From Tengunoibacter tsumagoiensis (GTDB taxonomy: Bacteria; Chloroflexota; Ktedonobacteria; Ktedonobacterales; Ktedonobacteraceae): DNA of 64,000 nt. Below the pieces are notes generated by a model that had not been told where the DNA came from, searched no databases, and was given only the letters and a program-made list of their open reading frames with translations. The stretch is taken from positions 186,001 through 250,000 of the forward strand of contig NZ_BIFR01000002.1 of NCBI RefSeq assembly GCF_003967535.1, read 5' to 3'. The translations under genes were made by a program, and so were the position numbers. Of this stretch, positions 36,864 to 45,414 are shown piece after piece. The stretch's first letter is position 1; each line of letters starts with the position of its first letter.

Positions 36864-37398
36864 TAAAGTGATTGAATGTAATCCCGACCAGTGAGCTTGT
36901 CCCGTTTTCGTGGCACTGCTGGCAAACTCCGGGGGCGTGTTTGGTTTGAGTTTGCCAGGATGTGACCTTGATGCCAGTTTTCGGCAGTTCCAGACCCCCC
37001 AGAACAGCTTTTTGACCAGTGAATTCGCATTGCCCTGCCTGGGAATCGGCCTCAAGACCAGAATTTTGTCCCCTGATTGGCCCAAAAGGCGAAAAAAGCA
37101 GTAAAATCGCAGTTTAAGCTGAACAATGCAGTGCCCTCACCCTTTGAGCTCAAAATCTTTGCTGAGCTCCCCCAAGACGTCTCAGGCTGAAGTTTTATGA
37201 GCAGACATGGGATAAATATCTTCGAAACAAAGCTTCAGCCTGAGGGTTGGATGGAGAGTCTATGTTCGGTATAGCAGTGATGGCTATGGCACCTCTGTTG
37301 AAACCTCGCCACGACCTTCTTGACATATACCTGCTCCCATTACCCATTGATGAAATGCAGGGGTAGAGACAGAGATTCAGGACCAACCAGGGGCGCAC
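36864..37398. other. Intergenic stretch at the end of the cas/effector operon
   Basis: 535 bases without a supported gene. Short frames on both strands (about 36759-37104) have no ribosome sites. The stretch 37147-37215 is duplicated at 42087-42155. Its higher GC around 36900-37080 differs from the AT-rich effector gene and may be decayed older sequence. Confidence 0.4.
37147..37215. repeat. 69-bp segment repeated at 42087-42155
   Basis: AGCTCAAAATCTTTGCTGAG starts both copies and GACATGG-ATAA ends both; only a handful of differences occur over 69 bases. The other copy is fused to a cas10 fragment after array 4. This links the downstream flank of the effector operon to the flank of a duplicated array. 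Confidence 0.85.
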
Positions 37399-38748
37399 TC
37401 AAACAGTTTGCCCACCTAACAAGAAAGCTGTCAGTTTATGTTGTGTGATAGGTAAACCATAGATCTCCATCAAATTCTGCCGGTACTGCCAAAGGGGTTC
37501 GCAGCGCAACACGACACGAAGGGCCTCTTTCTGCTCTGCTGATAGGGCGGCGGCACCTTCCCGCTCATAGCGCTTTGAAAGATTTTTGGCTTCATCTTTA
37601 TCGTATCCCCAAACACTGACCAGCAAATCATTGGGTTGAGGAGGATATGAACTGGTGACCATGTAGTTCAATCCGAAAGTAGCCTCGCCCTGTGAGAGAT
37701 CTGGAATGTCCTCAATTTCATCGAGGTCTGGTGGCACGCCGTCATTTAGCTCAAAGGCTTTGAGTACTGCAGAACTATACCTTTTGCTGCGATACTGCCA
37801 TTCACGGTTCTCGACCCATCCCCCAAAAAACACCATATCCAGTACTGCTTCGGCCACGCGTATGGTATCGAGCAAAATCCAGTTTGTGGCCCCTCGTTCA
37901 AGCAAGGTGATGAGTGCCTGCCAACCCCTTGGCATGCCTAGCAGACTGAGCACCTGGAGATTCAATGAGTATGGCTGGAGCATGTATTCTACCAGCATAT
38001 CGATGATCTCTGGTGTCGCTTCGTTGGGGTGATATTTCGCGAAGGTCTCGGCGGCAGCAAAGCGCACGGAGCCAGGTACTTGATCTCGCGGGAGTGCAAG
38101 CAGTCGTTTGTACTCCTCCCACTCTGGCGCTTGTTCTGTGAGTAGATCGCCAAGACTGCGCAGAGCAAGCCCTTTCAGTTCTGGATCTTCTACCACTAAG
38201 ATGAAGGACATCAGGGCAGGAACAATCTCCTGGTTCAGTTCTTGAAAAGCGGAGAGCAGGATGAGGGTTCCGCGCACAATTTCCATGTGCGTTGATTGCA
38301 GTAACGAGAGAAAGACTGGTATCCCATCGCCAACACACGCATGGGTCACCCACTCAGGAGTATGATCACTATTGTCTTCGTGCAGAAATTGCCCGGAGGA
38401 TTTCCAGACCTGATGGGCTGTATCAAACATGCTTAGCCTCACCAGATCACGTCCAGCAGCCCAGTACCGTCCAGACAAGCTATCAAGCAGGTCAAGTAAA
38501 GGCAGCTTCTGTTCATCTGGCACTTGTGCAAGAATCTGGGTCAAGAAAGGGGCCGCCGCAGCCGAGGCTTCATAGACACTGCCCTGGTGGCAAATGGAAG
38601 CCCAAAGATGTTCTAGTGCTTTCTCCCGTTCCCTTTGATCTTCCGAGAGTAGTGCGAGCAGGTGTATAGGGGTGTCAATTGCAGGTCCATAGGCATGTCG
38701 GAGCGATTTCCAGGGAATCTGGTTCAATTGCTCTTGCAGTGAGGACAT
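37399..38748 (-). CDS. Large HEAT/armadillo-like repeat protein
   Basis: Protein of 449 residues, all-helical, with spaced ALxxLxxLL patterns of degenerate HEAT repeats: DLLDSLSGRYWAAGRDLVRL, MEIVRGTLILLSAFQELNQE, ELKGLALRSLGDLLTEQAPE and GSVRFAAAETFAKYHPNEA. The family as a whole is uncharacterised. Start chosen at ATG 38748 with AAGG about 7 bases upstream; the frame extends 2 codons further to a TTG. It separates the cas operon from array 3 and has the opposite orientation. No catalytic motif; probably a protein-binding scaffold. A link with CRISPR is only positional. Confidence 0.78.
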   Translation of the reverse strand: MSSLQEQLNQIPWKSLRHAYGPAIDTPIHLLALLSEDQREREKALEHLWASICHQGSVYEASAAAAPFLTQILAQVPDEQKLPLLDLLDSLSGRYWAAGRDLVRLSMFDTAHQVWKSSGQFLHEDNSDHTPEWVTHACVGDGIPVFLSLLQSTHMEIVRGTLILLSAFQELNQEIVPALMSFILVVEDPELKGLALRSLGDLLTEQAPEWEEYKRLLALPRDQVPGSVRFAAAETFAKYHPNEATPEIIDMLVEYMLQPYSLNLQVLSLLGMPRGWQALITLLERGATNWILLDTIRVAEAVLDMVFFGGWVENREWQYRSKRYSSAVLKAFELNDGVPPDLDEIEDIPDLSQGEATFGLNYMVTSSYPPQPNDLLVSVWGYDKDEAKNLSKRYEREGAAALSAEQKEALRVVLRCEPLWQYRQNLMEIYGLPITQHKLTAFLLGGQTV

Positions 38749-38841
38749 GATCAAACCTTCTTTTCGTAATGATGTCTCGTAGTGGATTGATGAGGTTGAT
38801 TATATCAGAGCAGGAGCAGGCTAGTCTACATGCATTGGAGC

Positions 38842-39765
38842 AGGAACATGTGTAGAAACGGATTGAATCCTCTCCAACGGACCTGGCATTTTGCAGCCTG
38901 GTGGAAGAACAGCGCTTACAGTATCCTAAAACGGATCGAAACCTCTCTAACAATATCAGCGAGAATTGTGTCGTTCTCAAAATGAGTCTTGCAATATCCA
39001 AAAACGGATCGAAGCCTCTCCAACATCAGCAAGCTAACAGAGAGTGGGCGAATGTCGCAATGACTTACAATATCCTAAAACGGATCGAAACCTCTCCAAC
39101 ATCAGCAAGCTAACAGAGAGTGGGCGAATGTCGCAATGACTTACAATATCCTAAAACGGATCGAAACCTCTCCAACTTCGCACCTGGTAGCTATCCAATT
39201 CATGAGCAATACCTTGCAATATCCTAAAACGGATCGAAGCCTCTCCAACCGAGCGCTGGAGCAAAATTGAGGTAGACACCCATGACCTTGCAATATCCTA
39301 AAACGGATCGAAGCCTCTCCAACTCATTATGAGATGATGGGCCACTGGGAAGGGCAAGAATCTTGCAATATCCTAAAACGGATCGAAGCCTCTCCAACGT
39401 TACTACCCCTTTGTTGAAGTATATACTTGCAAACTTGCAATATCCTAAAACGGATCGAAGCCTCTCCAACTCATTATGAGATGATGGGCCACTGGGAAGG
39501 GCAAGAATCTTGCAATATCCTAAAACGGATCGAAGCCTCTCCAACGTTACTACCCCTTTGTTGAAGTATATACTTGCAAACTTGCAATATCCTAAAACGG
39601 ATCGAAGCCTCTCCAACTTACGCCTATCTTACTCACGAACTACGCGCCCGTGATTCTTGCAATATCCTAAAACGGATCGAAGCCTCTCCAACGTTTGAGG
39701 ATAAGCGAGCCAGCCACATCTTATTAGACTTGCAATATCCTAAAACGGATCGAAGCCTCTCCAAC
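38842..39765 (-). CRISPR. CRISPR array 3: 13 repeats, 12 spacers
   Basis: Same repeat family, mostly the sub-variant with CTTGCAATATCC at one end and CGAAGCC in the middle. The leftmost copy (about 38842-38878) has lost its first bases, and the second has a CTCTCTAAC end. A two-spacer unit is tandemly duplicated: spacers at 39324/39471 and at 39399/39546 are identical pairs. Another spacer is doubled at 39025/39101. The leader follows at 39766. Confidence 0.96.
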
Positions 39766-40144
39766 CGAGAGCCTTGGGGGGAGGATAGGGTGACTATTTT
39801 GACCTTTTCGCGCTTACAGGCCCTTATTTTGGGCTCTCAGCGCGATGTTTTTTGTTGTTTCTCTCTTTATAAGTATACCACAAACACAGCCGTTCGAAAA
39901 CCGTTTTTTGCGCCAAAACGGGGGGGATTTTCGGATCTGTTTTGTTATTATTTACTCCTATACAAATCTTTTGCATGCTTATTATGCGCTTATCAGGATA
40001 CATTCGCCCTGTTTTCTTGTACTGCTGAGAGAGGTTTTCGGAGAATGGTCATTTTCAGGCAGAGAGAAGGCAGGAAAGAGGATCGCTCACCTGAAAAGTG
40101 TATCTATGCTCAGGCCAATGTGTCTGTCTGAGAATTTTTTCATA
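39766..40144 (-). promoter_or_regulatory. CRISPR leader copy 3
   Basis: Homologous to the other leaders over its full length, with a slightly diverged repeat-proximal end (CGAGAGCCTTGGGGGGAGGA). It lies at the undecayed end of array 3, so leftward transcription is expected. Confidence 0.8.
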
Positions 40145-40268
40145 AGGATAAGCAGCCAAGATGTTCGACAATTTACCAGCGATAGATAAGCCTCTAGCAG
40201 ACTATCAGATTGAGATGCTCCTGGATTGAGCCTGGGCCGCCACGTCTTTTGATGGACGTAACTATGCT
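40145..40268 (+). pseudogene. cas10 fragment downstream of leader copy 3
   Basis: Homologous to bases 29022-29144 of cas10, with the same TGA-containing change as the fragment at 24361 plus further substitutions (ACTATCAG, GAGATGCTC) and one inserted A. The next 58 bases (40269-40326) match those after fragment 1. Fragments 1 and 3 therefore come from one ancestor that already had the deletion. Confidence 0.9.
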
Positions 40269-40326
40269 GTGATCTTGCCCCGATTTGAAAGAGCTCTATC
40301 TACGACGACGCTCTCAATGCAGCCAA

Positions 40327-41549
40327 CTTACAGTATTCTGAAACGGATCGCGATCTCTGCAACTTAGAAGTTTGATACTCCTGCCAATCGAAATATGCGG
40401 ATCTTACAGTATCCAAAAACGGATCGAAACCTCTCCAACCGTCAATTGACAGATCGAGAGACCCGCGACGTCATGCCTTACAATATCCTAAAACGGATCG
40501 AAGCCTCTCCAACTCTCTATATTCGCCACAAAACTGGTCTTTGCTGGCATCTTGCAATATCCAAAAACGGATCGAAGCCTCTCCAACTTCCGCATCAATA
40601 TGATGCCATTGTTAAAGATTTTCTCTTGCAATATCCAAAAACGGATCGAAACCTCTTCAACCTACACTGCAACCAAATTCGCAAGCCGATTTATTGTGTC
40701 TTGCAATATCCTAAAACGGATCGAAACCTCTTCAACTTAACCGAATGGCTTATCTCAATTTCGGGAAATTATCTCTTACAATATCCAAAAACGGATCGAA
40801 ACCTCTTCAACTATGTCTGACACACTACTTACACCGAAAATGACCACTTGCAATATCCAAAAACGGATCGAAACCTCTTCAACGAGATGTTTAGCCGATA
40901 TCAGCAATCGAACCAGCAGTCTTGCAATATCCAAAAACGGATCGAAGCCTCTTCAACGAGCTACTCAACAGTAGCATTCAGGCAATTACGCCACCTTGCA
41001 ATATCCAAAAACGGATCGAAACCTCTCCAACCAACCTTTAGCTCTGGAGTGTGCGTGGTTCTTCCTGAAACTTGCAATATCCTAAAACGGATCGAAACCT
41101 CTTCAACCGTCTCGATTGAATTTGCATCTAGGAATGTTTGAGATCTTGCAATATCCTAAAACGGATCGAAACCTCTTCAACGAGATATAATCTTTCATTT
41201 CGAGGTTATCAATTAACTTGCAATATCCAAAAACGGATCGAAACCTCTTCAACAGAGCAAGACATCCTGCCAATCCTCTAACAGATCCTCTTGCAATATC
41301 CTAAAACGGATCGAAACCTCTTCAACAAGAACAGATCAAGGCGTTGGCTACGCGGTTAAAGTCTTGCAGTATCCTAAAACGGATCGAAACCTCTCCAACA
41401 CTCATCTCCAACGGTGGAGTCAAACATGCAACGAGACTTACAGTATCCTAAAACGGATCGAAACCTCTCCAACTGGTTATTCGACATAGTCCGAAATGGA
41501 CAATTATTAATTCTTACAGTATCCTAAAACGGATCGAAACCTCTTCAAC
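40327..41549 (-). CRISPR. CRISPR array 4: 17 repeats, 16 spacers
   Basis: Same repeat family. The leftmost copy (40327-40363) is degenerate and identical to the first repeat of array 1b. Central copies carry TATCCAAAAACGG and TCTTCAAC variants; the three next to the leader revert to TATCCTAAAACGG. No spacer is duplicated within this array. It abuts the leader at 41550. Confidence 0.97.
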
Positions 41550-41927
41550 CGAGAGCATTAGAGAGAGGATAGGGTGGCTATTTTGACCTTTTCGCGCTTA
41601 CAGGCCCTTGTTTTGGGCTCTCAGCGCGACGTTTTTTGTTGTTTCTCTCTTTATAAGTATACCACAAACACAGCCGTTCGAAAACCGTTTTTTGCGCCAA
41701 AACGGGGGGGATTTTCGGATCTGTTTTGTTATTATTTACTCCTATACAAATCTTTTGCATGCTTATTATGCGCTTATCAAGATACATTCGCCCTGTTTTC
41801 TTGTACTGCTGAGAGAGGTTTTCGGAGAATGGTCATTTTCAGGCAGAGAGAAGGCAGGAAAGAGGATCGCTCACCTGAAAAGTGTATCTATGCTCAGGCC
41901 AATGTGTCTGTCTGAAAATTTTTTCAT
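41550..41927 (-). promoter_or_regulatory. CRISPR leader copy 4
   Basis: Near-identical to the leader at 28000, from CGAGAGCATTAGAGAG through the G-run near 41705 to ATTTTTTCAT. It lies at the undecayed end of array 4. Confidence 0.8.
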
Positions 41928-42085
41928 AAGGATAAGCAGCCAGATGTTCGACAATTTACCAGCGATAGATAAGCCTCTAGCAGACCATCGATTGAGACGC
42001 TCCTGGATTGAGCCTGGGTCGCCACGTCTTTTGATGAACGTAGCTATGCTGAAACAAGATCTTGTCTAGAAACTCTTTTGAGTGC
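41928..42085 (+). pseudogene. cas10 fragment downstream of leader copy 4
   Basis: Aligns with cas10 from base 29022 and runs further than the other fragments, to about 29180 (ACAAGATCTTGTCTAGAAAC, then GAGTGC). It carries the shared in-frame TGA and a missing base in ACCATCGATTG. At 42085 it switches abruptly to the 69-bp sequence also found at 37147. Confidence 0.9.
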
Positions 42086-42086
42086 A

Positions 42087-42155
42087 AGCTCAAAATCTTT
42101 GCTGAGCTCCCCCAAAACGTCTTAGGCTGAAGTTTTATGAGAAGACATGGTATAA
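42087..42155. repeat. 69-bp segment repeated from 37147-37215
   Basis: Second copy of the segment that lies downstream of the SAVED nuclease gene; here it is joined directly to a cas10 fragment. The junction looks like the scar of a large internal deletion in a duplicated cas locus. Confidence 0.85.
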
Positions 42156-42494
42156 GACTTTTCACAATCTTTGTTCTGACATTGTGATACATCCTTTTTG
42201 TCGATTGTCTGCCTTGTATGTGGACGTTGCCACGGATGCATGTATCCTCTCTTTTCGTTTAGAGCATCTTTTTGGGGGTAAGAACATTGGGAGCCAACAT
42301 AAAGTACTAGAGGCTATAGTTATCACAACAACGTAATGCATGCTGGCCCATACTGTATGCTGAAATAGTGAGTGCTTCTTTCCGTTCTTTTGTAGAGCCA
42401 ATGTCGGTAGGTTGTCTCTGGAGCTTTGAACGAGTGTAGCATGTTCGTGTGTACTCCGGACCCTCTGTAAAGGGCCAGAGAGGACGTTTCGAGG
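42156..42494. other. Intergenic stretch after array 4
   Basis: About 340 bases, no gene supported. Minus-strand frames here are shadows without ribosome sites. The promoter for the 42495 gene must lie in it. Confidence 0.4.
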
Positions 42495-42743
42495 ATGTCT
42501 CAGAGTGAAGTTGCACAGTTTCGGCAGCAGATCGAAATTGAACTGACAGCTATGCGGCGTGGACTCTATGGTGTGGCCGCAGGAACGGCTCGCCATGCGT
42601 TTATTCATGCACGCATGGAAAACATTGGTCTCTGCCAGGATCAACTCGCACATACGGTGGGCGATGCTGAAGCGCGTTTGTTGGTCTGTGAATTATATAT
42701 GCGCACAATGGAACACGATGAGCCTGAACTGGTTGGCATATAA
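42495..42743 (+). CDS. Small helical hypothetical protein, 82 residues
   Basis: Protein of 82 residues, predicted all-helical: SEVAQFRQQIEIELTAMRRG, TARHAFIHARMENIGLCQDQ, GDAEARLLVCELYMRTMEHD. No known family. CGAGG lies just upstream of ATG, and the gene is followed 66 bases later by the PP2C gene on the same strand, so an operon is possible. The composition is clearly protein-like, so I consider it real. It may be a partner or regulator of the phosphatase, which is only inferred from position. Confidence 0.65.
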   Translation: MSQSEVAQFRQQIEIELTAMRRGLYGVAAGTARHAFIHARMENIGLCQDQLAHTVGDAEARLLVCELYMRTMEHDEPELVGI

Positions 42744-42809
42744 TGCATCTTGTTTCACGCTTTTTAGGGTTTGTTTTGTTTGCCGCGCTACTTAGAGGAG
42801 CGATGTGGC

Positions 42810-44144
42810 ATGTTGGCAGAGTTTAAGAACCTTTACGCCATTCACCACTGGTTAAGGTATGTGACCTGGGCGGGCTTCTTTGGCGTTGCGCTGTGTATGC
42901 TCTTCTTTGGTGGTGCCCCCCTGCCATCTGCCTGGTGGTCTCTGGCTACTGTGATCTCGCAAGCGCAGCATCAGTGGTCACTCTCAGGTGCAACAAGCCT
43001 TATGGCGTTGGTCGAGCCACTGTTCTGGTCGCTCTTCTGGCTCTTACTCTGGCTCCTCTGGCTTCTGGGGGTGCTTAAGCTCATCAGTTATCAGAGGGTC
43101 ATATCTACAAATCTCACGGGGCAAAAGCGGGCGCACTGGGTCTCGTCACAACGCCTTTCCCTGGCTACTGCTGGTAGTTCGTTCACGATTGATGAGAAGA
43201 TTTCGGCTGCTCCTCGACTCCACCTTCCTCATAGGTCAACGGATGTGGTCCCAGATCAGCGTTCGGAGCCGTATATGACGCTCCTGAGGCGCGCCGAGAA
43301 GATTCAAGAGATTCCAACGCGACCAATCCCCCTTCTTCCTCGACCCGACGAGCAGTATCGTACCGCACTGGTTCAGCCTCTGCAGATCGGGGTTGGCTGG
43401 GATACTGGTCTGGCTCGCCGTTCTGATCCTAATGAAGATAATCTCTGTGTCTTCCAGGCAACTTGTACCTATCGGGGAATGCTTGTTCCGTTTGGCCTGT
43501 TTGTGGTTGCCGATGGGATGGGCGGCCATGACCACGGTCAGGAGGCCAGTCGGATCGCTGTTCAACATATGATGCATACTGTTTTGCAGAATGTGATGAT
43601 GGGGAGCGATCTGAGCGATGAGTTTCTGCTGGATATGTTGATTGGTGGAGTGGAATGGGGCAATCTAGCAATCTATGGATTGGGACAGGCACACGGTTCT
43701 GAGATGGGGACAACGCTTACCGCTGCCTTTGTGGTTGGCCGTAAGGCATATATTGCGAATGTGGGTGATAGTAGAACGTATCTGTTTCGCGAAGGTGAGG
43801 GGTTACGACCTATTACGCATGATCATTCGCTGGTGGCTTCTCTCGTGAAGTTGGGCCAGATTACTCCTGAACAAGTCTATACGCATCCTGAGCGCAATAA
43901 GGTCTATCGGAGCCTTGGCAATAGCGATACACTCAAGGTGGATACGTTTGTTGTACCATTGCTGGCCCATGATCGCCTGATTCTTTGCTCAGATGGTTTA
44001 TGGGAGATGGTGCGTGATCCACTTCTGGAACGAATTGTTCGCAGCAGCAATGATGTCATGTTTGTCAGTGCCTCCCTTGTACAGGCCGCTCTAAGCGGTG
44101 GTGGCGCGGATAATATTAGTGTGATTGTTGTGCAAGTGCCTTAA
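42810..44144 (+). CDS. Membrane-anchored PP2C-type Ser/Thr phosphatase
   Basis: Protein of 444 residues. The N-terminal ~100 residues have two hydrophobic segments (YVTWAGFFGVALCMLFFGG and LFWSLFWLLLWLLWLLGVLK), followed by a ~100-residue linker. The C-terminal ~240 residues form a PP2C/PPM domain: RRSDPNEDN, VVADGMGGHDHGQEAS (metal-binding DGxxG), EMGTTLTAAFV, YIANVGDSRTYLF and LILCSDGLWEMV (metal-binding DG). All metal aspartates are present. It should dephosphorylate Ser/Thr residues on proteins, countering Hanks-type kinases. Start set at ATG 42810 from GAGGAG upstream; the frame extends back to 42771. Confidence 0.9.
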   Translation: MLAEFKNLYAIHHWLRYVTWAGFFGVALCMLFFGGAPLPSAWWSLATVISQAQHQWSLSGATSLMALVEPLFWSLFWLLLWLLWLLGVLKLISYQRVISTNLTGQKRAHWVSSQRLSLATAGSSFTIDEKISAAPRLHLPHRSTDVVPDQRSEPYMTLLRRAEKIQEIPTRPIPLLPRPDEQYRTALVQPLQIGVGWDTGLARRSDPNEDNLCVFQATCTYRGMLVPFGLFVVADGMGGHDHGQEASRIAVQHMMHTVLQNVMMGSDLSDEFLLDMLIGGVEWGNLAIYGLGQAHGSEMGTTLTAAFVVGRKAYIANVGDSRTYLFREGEGLRPITHDHSLVASLVKLGQITPEQVYTHPERNKVYRSLGNSDTLKVDTFVVPLLAHDRLILCSDGLWEMVRDPLLERIVRSSNDVMFVSASLVQAALSGGGADNISVIVVQVP

Positions 44145-44202
44145 CCTATCAGGTCTTGCCAGGGCCGGTTGAGGATAGTATAGCGTGGCAGTGATTCGTT
44201 CC

Positions 44203-44271
44203 AGAAGCAAGAAGGCACGCTCCAGGAGTTCACGATATATCATGAACTCAAGGAGCGTGCCTTCTCGCTTC
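44203..44271. terminator. Long near-perfect hairpin between genes
   Basis: AGAAGCAAGAAGGCACGCTC pairs with GAGCGTGCCTTCTCGCTTCT with a single A/C mismatch, and inner arms GAGTTCA/TGAACTC extend the stem. There is no T-run, so it could be a strong terminator, an RNA-stabilising element or a small repeat. The region 44145-44443 otherwise holds nothing recognisable. Confidence 0.5.
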
Positions 44272-44443
44272 TAACGCAGGGCGGATGTACATGCGCTGAC
44301 CTGTACTATTCTCAGGAACCTTTCTAAAAAATGTTGATGTGATAAATAGTATTACCTTCCACACCTTGATTATTTTTTTTATAATGATAGATAATCTCTG
44401 TTGAGTAGAGATATTATTTTTTTAGACAATGAGGATATACCTT

Positions 44444-45100
44444 ATGAGTAGTGAACAGCAAGAAGGTCTATTTGAGTGTCAGATTACGCGGCGTCTGCCG
44501 TATCTACTTACCCTTCCAGCGGGATATACATCAGAACAGCGTTATCCGCTGGTTCTCTTTTTGCATGGAGCTGGCGAGCGAGGCAATGATGTCAATAAAT
44601 TGAAGATCCATGGGCTCCCAAGAGAGATTGAAGAGGGGCAATCATTTCCGTTTATTACTGTGGCTCCGCAGTGTCCGGCTGGTTCCTGGTGGACGGTTGA
44701 GCTGGAGGCTTTGACGGCTCTTCTAAACTTTATTGAAGAGACATATGCAGTTGATCCAGATCGCATCTATCTAACCGGTATGAGCATGGGAGGAATGGGC
44801 ACATGGGCCTTAAGTATGGCTCTGCCAGAGCGTTTTGCTGCTCTCTTACCGATCTGTGGTGGCAATAATCCTGATACCGTTGATCGTATCAAGCATATAC
44901 CAGTCTGGGCTTTTCATGGAGCAAAGGATGATGTTGTTCCATTGGAGGCTTCGACTAAAATGGTGGAGGCTCTCAGAGCAGCTGGTGGGAATGTGAAGTT
45001 TACGATCTATCCTGAGGCTGATCATGATTCATGGACTGAAACATATAAGAATCCAGCTATATATTCCTGGCTTCTTGCGCAAAAGAGATCTCGATTGTAG
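44444..45100 (+). CDS. Alpha/beta hydrolase, phospholipase/carboxylesterase-like
   Basis: Protein of 218 residues of the 'peptidase/dienelactone-hydrolase-like' esterase group. RYPLVLFLHGAGERGND carries the oxyanion-hole HGxGE, GMSMGGMGTWALS is the nucleophile elbow (Ser in G-M-S-M-G), HGAKDDVVPLE holds the catalytic Asp, and YPEADHDSWTETY the catalytic His. It has no signal peptide. Start chosen at 44444 because GAGG lies about 9 bases upstream; the first ATG at 44429 has none. Probably a cytosolic esterase of unknown substrate. Confidence 0.9.
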   Translation: MSSEQQEGLFECQITRRLPYLLTLPAGYTSEQRYPLVLFLHGAGERGNDVNKLKIHGLPREIEEGQSFPFITVAPQCPAGSWWTVELEALTALLNFIEETYAVDPDRIYLTGMSMGGMGTWALSMALPERFAALLPICGGNNPDTVDRIKHIPVWAFHGAKDDVVPLEASTKMVEALRAAGGNVKFTIYPEADHDSWTETYKNPAIYSWLLAQKRSRL

Positions 45101-45182
45101 GAAGAGCAGCAATAAAAAGCGTGAATGCAAGGCAGGTCTCAGCCTTAGTGAAAAAGAAGGTAAAAAGGTACAGAGAAATGAA

Positions 45183-45221
45183 GATTGGCTGGACACTTCG
45201 CTTAGAAGCGTCCAGCCAATC
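45183..45221. terminator. Terminator-like hairpin between convergent genes
   Basis: Perfect 12-base arms GATTGGCTGGAC (45183-45194) and GTCCAGCCAATC (45210-45221) with a 15-base loop, between the hydrolase and sigma factor genes. There is no long T-run. A second weak stem ATCCTGTT/AACAGGAT is at 45326-45349. The rest of 45101-45414 holds nothing else. Confidence 0.55.
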
Positions 45222-45414
45222 ATTACGATTCAGGAAGTCTGGCACTCAGGCTAGGCTTCTTGATCCCCATTATCGTAATGGCTCAAATGTTTTCTCCCCA
45301 TTTGCTCAGGCAAGCCTGAAATAGTATCCTGTTGTGAGCGTAACAGGATGAGCTGTCGTCCGCTAAACATGGATTCCCCCCTCCAAGGAGCAGACGTGCC
45401 TCTCTCCAACAGAC

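Noticed and set aside
20991-42155. A search for cas6, cas1, cas2, CARF proteins or a CD-NTase
   Set aside because: No frame in the region carries their motifs; the absence is reported as a finding rather than forced onto the small frames.
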